Positions 54,401 through 64,000 of a stretch of 64,000 nucleotides of DNA are shown here, piece after piece. The stretch is from Undaria pinnatifida. Its lineage: Eukaryota > Sar > Phaeophyceae > Laminariales > Alariaceae. A program made the translations under genes and the position numbers. Numbering within the stretch: the stretch's first letter is position 1; each line of letters starts with the position of its first letter. Below the pieces are notes generated by a model, which was not told the DNA's origin, searched no databases, and saw only the letters and a program-made list of their open reading frames with translations. The DNA is taken from NCBI GenBank assembly GCA_012845835.1, contig JABAKD010000017.1:9801904-9865903 (forward strand), read 5' to 3'.

Positions 54401-57400
54401 CACTACGGTACCACAGCTATCAACATGCATACGTACCCGTACGGTATCACACTATGACACAGATGAAAAAGATCGTATCCTAACCATAGGGAAATACAAT
54501 GACGGTTACTGACGAAAAATATCGTGACATGAATGGATTTTCCAAACAGAAAAGATACCGAATCTTGCACACACGGGGGACAAAAACACCTCGAGACCCT
54601 CCTGCCGCCACGAGAAAGCGGCTCGGCTTCTGCCCCGACGAGTCCCCGTGCCTCCCTTCCTAGGGCGGAACGATCTTCGTCCCAAAAATGCAGCAGGCCC
54701 CCACTCACACTACGGTACCACAGCTATCAACATACGTACCCGTACGGTATCACACCTATGACACAGATGAAAAAGATCGTATCCTAACCATAGGGAAATA
54801 CAATGACGGTTACTGACGAAAAATATCGTGACATGAATGGATTTTCCAAACAGAAAAGATACCGAATCTTGCACACACGGGGGACAAAAACACCTCGAGA
54901 CCCTCCTGCCGCCACGAGAAAGCGGCTCGGCTTCTGCCCCCGACGAGTCCCCGTGCCTCCCTTCCTAGGGCGGAACGATCTTCGTCCCAAAAATGCAGCA
55001 GGCCCCCACTCACACTACGGTACCACAGCTATCAACATACGTACCCGTACGGTATCACACTATGACACAGATGAAAAGATCGTATCCTAACCATAGGGAA
55101 ATACAATGACGGTTACTGACGAAAAATATCGTGACATGAATGGATTTTCCAAACAGAAAAGATACCGAATCTTGCACACACGGGGGACAAAAACACCTCG
55201 AGACCCTCCTGCCGCCACGAGAAAGCGGCTCGGCTTCTGCCCCCGACGAGTCCCCGTGCCTCCCTTCCTAGGGCGGAACGATCTTCGTCCCAAAAATGCA
55301 GCAGGCCCCCACTCACACTACGGTACCACAGCTATCAACATACGTACCCGTACGGTATCACACTATGACACAGATGAAAAGATCGTATCCTAACCATAGG
55401 GAAATACAATGACGGTTACTGACGAAAAATATCGTGACATGAATGGATTTTCCAAACAGAAAGATACCGAATCTTGCACACACGGGGGACAAAAACACCT
55501 CGAGACCCTCCTGCCGCCACGAGAAAGCGGCTCGGCTTCTGCCCCCGACGAGTCCCCGTGCCTCCCGTTCTAGGGCGGAACGATCTTCGTCCCAAAAATG
55601 CAGCAGGCCCCCACTCACACTACGGTACCACAGCTATCAACATCACGTACCCGTACGGTATCACACTCTGACACAGATGAAAAGGATCGTATCCTAACCA
55701 TAGGGAATATACAATGACGGTTACTGACGAAACAATATCGTGACATGAATGGACTTTTCCAAACAGGAAAGATACCGAATCTTGCACACACGGGGGACGA
55801 AAACACCTCGAGACCCTCCTGCCGCCACGAGAAAGCGGCTCGGCTTCTGCCCCCGACGAGTCCCCGTGCCTCCCGTTTCTAGGGCGGAACGATCTTCGTC
55901 CCAAAAATGCAGCAGGCCCCCACTCACACTACGGTACCACAGCTATCAACATACGTACCCGTACGGTATCACACTATGACACAGATGAGAAAGATCGTAT
56001 CCTTAACCATAGGGAAATACAATGACGGTTACTGACGAAAAATATCGTGACATGAATGGATTTTCCAAACAGAAAAGATACCGAATCTTGCACACACGGG
56101 GGACAAAAACACCTCGAGACCCTCCTGCCGCCACGAGAAAGCGGCTCGGCTTCTGCCCCCGACGAGTCCCCGTGCCTCCCTTCCTAGGGCGGAACGATCT
56201 TCGTCCCAAAAATGCAGCAGGCCCCCACTCACACTACGGTACCACAGCTATCAACATACGTACCCGTACGGTATCACACTATGACACAGATGAAAAGATC
56301 GTATCCTAACCATAGGGAAATACAATGACGGTTACTGACGAAAAATATCGTGACATGAATGGATTTTCCAAACAGAAAAGATACCGAATCTTGCACACAC
56401 GGGGGACAAAAACACCTCGAGACCCTCCTGCCGCCACGAGAAAGCGGCTCGGCTTCTGCCCCCGACGAGTCCCCGTGCCTCCCGTTCCTAGGGCGGAACG
56501 ATCTTCGTCCCAAAAATGCAGCAGGCCCCCACTCACACTGCGGTTCCACAGCTGTCAACATACGTACCCGTACGGGATCACACTATGACACAGATGAAAA
56601 GGATCGTATCCTAACCACAGGGAAATACAATGACGGTTACTGACAAACCAAATCGTGACATGAAGGGATTTTCCAAACAGGAAAGATACCGAATCTTGCA
56701 CTCACGGCGGACAAAAACACCTCAAGACCCTCCTGCCGCCACGAGAAAGCGGCTCGGCTTCTGCCCCGACGAGTCCCCGTGCCTCCCTTCCCAGGGCGGA
56801 ACGTTCTTCGTCCCAAAATTGCAGCAGGATCCCACTCACACTACGGTACCACAGCTATCAACATACGTACCTGTACGGTATCACACTTTGACACAGATGA
56901 AAAGGATCGTATCCTAACCAAAAGGAAATACAATGACGGTTACTAACGAAACAAATCGTTAGATGAAGGTTCCAAACAGAAAAAATACCGAATCTTGCAC
57001 ACATTGGCGGCAAAAACACCTCAAGCCCTCCTGCCGCCACGAGAAAGCGGCTCGGCTTCTGCCCCCGACGAGTCCCCGTGCCTCCCTTCCTAGGGCGGAA
57101 CGATCTCTGTCCCAAAAATGCAGCTGGCCCCCACTCACACTACGGTACCACAGCTATCAACATACGTACCCGTACGATATCACACTATGACACAGAGTAA
57201 AAGGATCGTATCCTAACCATAGGGAAATACAATGAAGGTTACTGACGAACCAATATCGTGACATGAAGGGATTTTCCAAACAGGAAAGATACCGAATCTT
57301 GCACACACGGGGGACAAAAATACCTCGAGACCCTCTTGCCGCCACGAGAAAGCGGCTCGGCTTCTGCCCCCGACGAGTCCCCGTGCCTCGCTTCCTAGCG

Positions 57401-60400
57401 CGGAACGATCTTCGTCCCAAAAATGCAGCGGGCCCCCACACACACTACGGTACCTCAGCTATCAACATATACGTACCCGTACGGTATCACACTATGACAC
57501 AGAGTAAAAGGATCGTATCCTAACCATAGGGAAATATAATGACGGTTACTGACGAAACAAATCGTGACATGAAAGGATTTTCCAAACAGGAACGATACTG
57601 AATATTGCACACACGGGGGACAAAAATACCTCGAGACCCTCCTGCCGCAAAGAGAAAACGGCTCGGCTTTTGCCCCCGACGAGTCCCCGTGCCTCCCGTT
57701 TGAAGGCGGAACGTTCTTCGTCCCAAAAATGCAGCAGGCCCCCACTCACACTGCGGTTCTACAGCTGTCAACATACGTACCCGTACGGTATCACACTATG
57801 ACACAGATGAAAAGGATCGTATCCTAACCACAGGGAAATACAATGACGGTTACTGACGAACCAAATCGTGACATGAAGGGATTTTCCAAACAGAAAAGAT
57901 ACCGAATCTTGCACACACGGGCGGAAAAACACCTCGAGACCCTCCTGCCGCCACGAGGAAGCGGCTCGGCGTCTGCCCCGACGAGTCCCCGTGCCTCCCG
58001 TTTTTGGGCGGAACGATCTTCGTCCCAAAAATGCAGCAGCCCCCCACTCACACTACGGTACCACAGCTATCAACATGCATACGTACCCGTACGGTATCAC
58101 ACTATGACACAGATGAAAAAGATCGTATCCTAACCATAGGGAAATACAATGACGGTTACTGACGAAAAATATCGTGACATGAATGAATTTCCAAACAGAA
58201 AAGATACCGAATCTTGCACACACGGGGGACAAAAACACCTCGAGACCCTCCTGCCGCCACGAGAAAACGGCTCGGCTTCTGCCCCCGACGAGTCCCCGTG
58301 CCTCCCTTCCTAGGGCGGAACGATGTTCGCCCCAAAAATGCAGCAGGCCCCCACTCACACTACGGTACCACAGCTATCAACATGCATACGTACCCGTACG
58401 GTATCACACTATGACACAGATGAAAAAGATCGTATCCTAACCATAGGGAAATACAATGACGGTTACTGACGAAAAATATCGTGACATGAATGGATTTTCC
58501 AAACAGAAAAGATACCGAATCTTGCACACACGGGGGACAAAAACACCTCGAGACCCTCCTGCCGCCACGAGAAAGCGGCTCGGCTTTTGCCCCCGACGAG
58601 TCCCCGTGCCTCCCGTTCTACGGCGGAACGTTCTTCGTGCCAAAAATGCAGCAGGCCCCCACTCACACTGCGGTACCACAGCTGTCAACATACGTACCCG
58701 TACGGTATCACACTATGACACAGATGAAAAGGATCGTATCCTAACCACAGGGAAATACAATGACGGTTACTGACGAAACAAATCGTGACATGAAGGGATT
58801 TTCCAAACAGGAAAGATACCGAATCTTGCACTCACGGCGGACAAAAACACCTCAAGACCCTCCTGCCGCCACGAGAAAGCTGCTCGGCTTCTGCCCCGAC
58901 GAGTACCCGTGCCTCCTTCCCTAGGGCGGAACGATTCTTCGTCCCAAAAATGCAGCAGGCCCCCACTCACACTACGGTACCACAGCTATCAACATACGTA
59001 CCTGTACGGTATCACACTTGACACAGATGAAAAGGATCGTATCCTAACCATAAGGAAATACAATGACGGTTACTGACGAAAAATATCGTGACATGAATGG
59101 ATTTTCCAAACAGAAAAGATACCGAATCTTGCACACACGGGGGACAAAAACACCTCGAGACCCTCCTGCCGCCACGAGAAAGCGGCTCGGCTTCTGCCCC
59201 CGACGAGTCCCCGTGCCTCCCTTCCTAGGGCGGAACGATCTTCGTCCCAAAAATGCAGCAGGCCCCCACTCACACTACGGTACCACAGCTATCAACATGC
59301 ATACGTACCCGTACGGTATCACACTATGACACAGATGAAAAAGATCGTATCCTAACCATAGGGAAATACAATGACGGTTACTGACGAAAAATATCGTGAC
59401 ATGAATGGATTTTCCAAACAGAAAAGATACCGAATCTTGCACACACGGGGGACAAAAACACCTCGAGACCCTCCTGCCGCCACGAGAAAGCGGCTCGGCT
59501 TCTGCCCCCGACGAGTCCCCGTGCCTCCCTTCCTAGGGCGGAACGATCTTCGTCCCAAAAATGCAGCAGGCCCCCACTCACACTACGGTACCACAGCTAT
59601 CAACATGCATACGTACCCGTACGGTATCACACTATGACACAGATGAAAAAGATCGTATCCTAACCATAGGGAAATACAATGACGGTTACTGACGAAAAAT
59701 ATCGTGACATGAATGGATTTTCCAAACAGAAAAGATACCGAATCTTGCACACACGGGGGACAAAAACACCTCGAGACCCTCCTGCCGCCACGAGAAAGCG
59801 GCTCGGCTTCTGCCCCCGACGAGTCCCCGTGCCTCCCTTCCTAGGGCGGAACGATCTTCGTCCCAAAAATGCAGCAGGCCCCCACTCACACTACGGTACC
59901 ACAGCTATCAACATGCATACGTACCCGTACGGTATCACACCATGACACAGATGAAAAAGATCGTATCCTAACCATAGGGAAATACAATGACGGTTACTGA
60001 CGAAAAATATCGTGACATGAATGGATTTTCCAAACAGGAACGATACCGAATCTTGCACACACGGGGGACGAAAATACCTCGAGACCCTCCTGCCGCCACG
60101 AGAAAGCGGCTCGGCTTTCGCCCCGACGAGTCTCCGTGCCTCCCGTATGAAGGCGGAACGTTCTTCGTCCCAAAAATGCAGCAGGCCCCCACACACACTA
60201 CGGTACCACAGCTATCAACAGACGTACCCGTACGGTATCACACTATGACACAGATGAAAAAGATCGTATGTTAACCATAGGGAAATACAATGACGGTTAT
60301 TGACGAAACAAATCTTGACATGAAGGCATTTTCTAAACAGAAAAGATACCGAATCTTGCACACACGGGCGGCAAAAACACAGCGAGACCCTCCTGCCGCC

Positions 60401-63400
60401 ACGAGAAAGCGGCTCGGCGTCTGCCCCGACGAGTCCCCGTGCCTCCCTTCCCAGGGCGGAACGTTCTTCGTCCCAAAAATGCAGCAGGCCCTCACTAACA
60501 CTACGGTACCACAGCTATCAACAGACGTACCCGTACGGTATCACACTTTGACACAGATGAAAAGGATCGTATCTTAACCATAGGGAAATACGATGACGGT
60601 TACTGACGAAACAAATCTTGACATGAAGGGATTTTCCAAACAGAAAAGATACCGAATCTTGCACACACGGGGGACAAAAACACCTCGAGACCCTCCTGCC
60701 GCCACGAGAAAGCGGCTCGGCTTCTGCCCCCGACGAGTCCCCGTGCCTCCCTTCCTAGGGCGGAACGATCTTCGTCCCAAAAATGCAGCAGGCCCCCACT
60801 CACACTACGGTACCACAGCTATCAACATACGTACCCGTACGGTATCACACCATGACACAGATGAAAAGATCGTATCCTAACCATAGGGAAATACAATGAC
60901 GGTTACTGACGAAAAATATCGTGACATGAATGGATTTTCCAAACAGAAAAGATACCGAATCTTGCACACACGGGGGACAAAAACACCTCGAGACCCTCCT
61001 GCCGCCACGAGAAAGCGGCTCGGCTTTTGCCCCCGACGAGTCCCCGTGCCTCCCGTTTTAGGGCGGAACGATCTTCGTCCCAAAATTGCAGCAGGCCCCC
61101 ACTCACACTGCGGTTTCACAGCTGTCCACATACGTACCCGTACGATATCACACTATGACACAGATGAAAAGGATCGAACCGTAACAATGGGGAAATACAA
61201 TGACGGTTACTGACGAACCAAATCGTGACATGAAGGGATTTTCCAAACAGGAACGTTACCGAATCTTGCACACACGAGGGACAAAAATACCTCGAGACCC
61301 TCTTGCCGCCACGAGAAAGCGGCTCGGCTTTTGCCCCCGACGAGTCCCCGTGCCTCCCGTTTTAGGGCGGAACGATCTTCGTCCCAAAATTGCAGCAGGC
61401 CCCCACTCACACTACGGTTCCACAGCTATCAACACACGTACCCGTACGATATCACACTATGACACAGATGAAAAGGATCGTATCCTAACCACAGGGAAAT
61501 ACAATGACGGTTACTGACGAACCAAATCGTGACATGAAAGGATTTTCCAAACAGAAAAGATACCGAATCTTGCACACACGGGCGGCAAAAACACCTCGAG
61601 ACCCTCCTGCCGCCACGAGAAAGCGGTTCGGCGTCTGCCCCGACGAGTCCCCGTGCCTCCCGTTTTAGGGCGGAACGATCTTCGTCCCAAAAATGCAGCA
61701 GGCCCCCACTCACACTGCGGTTCCACAGCTGTCAACATGCGTACCCATACGATATCACACTATGACACAGAGTAAAAGGATCGTATCCTAACCATAGGGA
61801 AATACAATGACGGTTACTTACGGAACAAATCGTGACATGAAAGGATTTTCCAAACGGGAACGATACTGAATCTTGCACACACGGGGGACTAAAATACCTC
61901 GAGACCCTCTTGCCGCCACCAGAAAGCGGCTCGGCTTTTGCCCCCGACGAGTCCCCGTGCCTCCCTTTCAATGGCGGAACGATCTTTGTCCCAAAAATGC
62001 AGCAGGCCCCCACTCACACTACGGTACCACAGCTGTCAACAGACGTACCCGTACGGAATCACACTATGACACAGAGTAAAAGGATCGTATCTTAACCATA
62101 GGGGAATACAATGACGGTTACTAACGAAACAAATCTTGACATGAAGGGATTTTCGAAACAGAAAATATACCAAATCTTGCACACACGGGTGGCAAAAACA
62201 CCTCGAGACCCTCCTGCCGCCACGAGAAAGCGGCTCGGCGTCTGCCCCGACGAGTCCCCGTGCCTCCCGTTCTTAGGGCGGAACGATCTTCGTCCCAAAA
62301 ATGCAGCAGGCCCCCACTCACACTACGGTTACACAGCTGTCAACATACGTACCCGTACGATATCACACTATGACACAGATGAAAAAGTATCGAATCCGTA
62401 ACCATAGGGAAATACAATGACGGTTACTGACGAACAATATCGTGACATGAATGGATTTTCCAAACAGGAACGATTACCGAATCTTGCACACACGAGGGAC
62501 AAAAATACCTCGAGACCCTCTTGCCGCCACGAGAAAGCGGCTCGGCTTTTGCCCCCGACGAGTCCCCGTGCCTCCCGTTTTAGGGCGGAACGATCTTCGT
62601 CCCAAAAATGCAGCAGGCCCCCACACACACTACGGTTCCACAGCTAGCAACACACGTACCCGTACGATATCACACTCTGACACAGATGAAAAGGATCGTA
62701 TCCTAACCATAGGGAATTATAATGACGGTTACTGACGAAACAAATCGTGACATGAAGCGACTTTCCAAACAGGAACGATACCGAATCTTGCACACACGGG
62801 GGACGAAAATACCTCGAGACCCTCCTGCCGCCACGAGAAAGCGGCTCGGCTTTTGCCCCGACGAGTCCCCGTGCCTCCCGTTTTTGGGCGGAACGTTCTT
62901 CGTCCCAAAAATGCAGCAGGCCCCCACACACACTACGGTACAACAGCTATCAACATACGTACCCGTACGGTATCACACTATGACACAGATGAGAAAGATC
63001 GTATGTTAACCATAGGGAAATACAATGACGGGTATTGACGAAACAAATCTTGACATGAAGGGATTTTCTGAACAGAAAAGATACCGAATCTTGCACACAC
63101 GGGCGGCAAAAACACATCGAGACCCTCCTGCCGCCACGAGAAAGCGGCTCGGCGTCTGCCCCGACGAGTCCCCGTGCCTCCCTTCCCAGGGCGGAACGTT
63201 CTTCGTCCCAAAAATGCAGCAGGCCCTCACTAACACTACGGTACCACAGCTATCAACAGACGTACCCGTACGGTATCACACTATGACACAGATGAAAAGG
63301 ATCGTATTACTAACCATAGGGAAATACAATGACGGTTACTGACGAAACAATATCGTGACATGAATGGATTTTCCAAACAGAAACGATACCGAATCTTGCA

Positions 63401-64000
63401 CACACGGGGGACAAAAATACCTCGAGACCCTCCTGCCGCCACGAGAAAGCGGCTCGGCTTCTGCCCCCGACGAGTCCCCGTGCCTCCCGTTCTAGGGCGG
63501 AACGATTCTTCGTGCCAAAAATGCAGCAGGCCCCCACTCACACTACGGTACCACAGCTATCAACATACGTACCCGTACGGTATCACACTATGACACAGAT
63601 GAAAAGGATCGTATCCTAACCATAGGGAAATACAATGACGGTTACTGACAAACCAAATCGTGACATGAAGGGATTTTCCAAACAGGAAAGATACCGAATC
63701 TTGCACTCACGGCGGACAAAAACACCTCAAGACCCTCCTGCCGCCACGAGAAAGCGGCTCGGCTTCTGCCCCGACGAGTCCCCGTGCCTCCCTTCCCAGG
63801 GCGGAACGTTCTTCGTCCCAAAATTGCAGCAGGATCCCACTCACACTACGGTACCACAGCTATCAACATACGTACCTGTACGGTATCACACTTTGACACA
63901 GATGAAAAGGATCGTATCCTAACCAAAAGGAAATACAATGACGGTTACTAACGAAACAAATCGTTAGATGAAGGTTCCAAACAGAAAAAATACCGAATCT
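48412..64000. repeat. ~303-bp satellite array, right block, about 51 units, continues beyond window
   Basis: Begins in phase with variant A at 48412, then B 48717, C 49021, D 49325, E 49627 and G 49930. The B-C-D set recurs at 51153, 51457 and 51761. A stretch at 52971-56330, and again at 59063-59960, is almost homogeneous. There the units are 303 bp, or 307-309 bp when CATGCATACG replaces CATACG. The block 56630-56995 reappears at 63635-64000, a spacing of 7005 bp, including a shared deletion (GTTAGATGAAGGTTCC). Most units have an XhoI site and a GGTACC site. Some have an in-frame stop (AGATAACG) or a one-base change in the CCCCC(C)GACGAGTCC run, so no unit protein is conserved. Confidence 0.97.

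Noticed and set aside
33591-64000. A tandem gene family of ~95-codon proteins
   Set aside because: Units shift frame through one-base changes, several contain in-frame TAA (AGATAACG), and both strands are equally open. This is satellite behaviour.
33591-64000. CRISPR-like array
   Set aside because: The period is 303 bp with no unique spacers, the whole unit repeats, and the context is eukaryotic.

Overview
This window looks like nuclear DNA of a eukaryote with a repeat-rich genome. Support comes from a decayed Ty1/copia retrotransposon, interstitial TTAGGG tracts, kilobase-scale microsatellites, a tRNA-like SINE candidate, a satellite of about 78 copies of a roughly 303-bp unit, and the near absence of long open genes. 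The organism cannot be fixed from sequence alone. The copia integrase style and the mixed base composition are compatible with a stramenopile or other alga, but that is a weak inference. No bacterial-type operon, ribosome binding site, rRNA gene or CRISPR array was seen.

Layout: 1-865 holds the 5' part of an alanine-rich protein gene on the minus strand that runs off the window. 866-4100 is gene-poor with simple repeats. 4111-5515 and 12905-13230 carry the same degenerate satellite (core TATCGATCGATACC with AATAGG/CCTATT). Between them lies a 7.6-kb block of nested inverted repeats. It contains one imperfect palindrome with about 1.1-kb arms (centre about 7.7 kb), a seven-copy 397-bp tandem array (8941-11720), and a second palindrome with about 0.53-0.56-kb arms (centre 12384/12385). 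Half copies of the same family recur at 5268-5350/5770-6290, 15783-16030, 19348-19392, 20619-22010 and 41795-41890. Arms built of sub-repeats and inverted about a centre are the hallmark of foldback (FB) transposons, so I treat this as a candidate FB-type family.

22012-22992 is a nearly 1-kb ACT triplet expansion sitting in one of two paralogous ~0.4-kb segments. 24460-24970 holds telomere-like repeats followed by an array of GGAAGC/GCTTCC palindromes. 27060-29225 is a minus-strand copia remnant with Gag, zinc knuckle, protease and integrase but no visible reverse transcriptase. 29364-31126 holds possible exons of a serine-rich protein with a ~310-bp TTC repeat.

33591-41497 and 48412-64000 form one ~303-bp satellite. 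It shows higher-order repeats and a diverged left edge, and is interrupted by 6.9 kb of unrelated DNA inserted without disturbing either unit phase or the order of higher-order variants. Short ORFs in the satellite, microsatellites and C/G-rich arrays are best read as chance. The only coding calls offered are the alanine-rich gene, the copia remnant, and a few low-confidence candidates.
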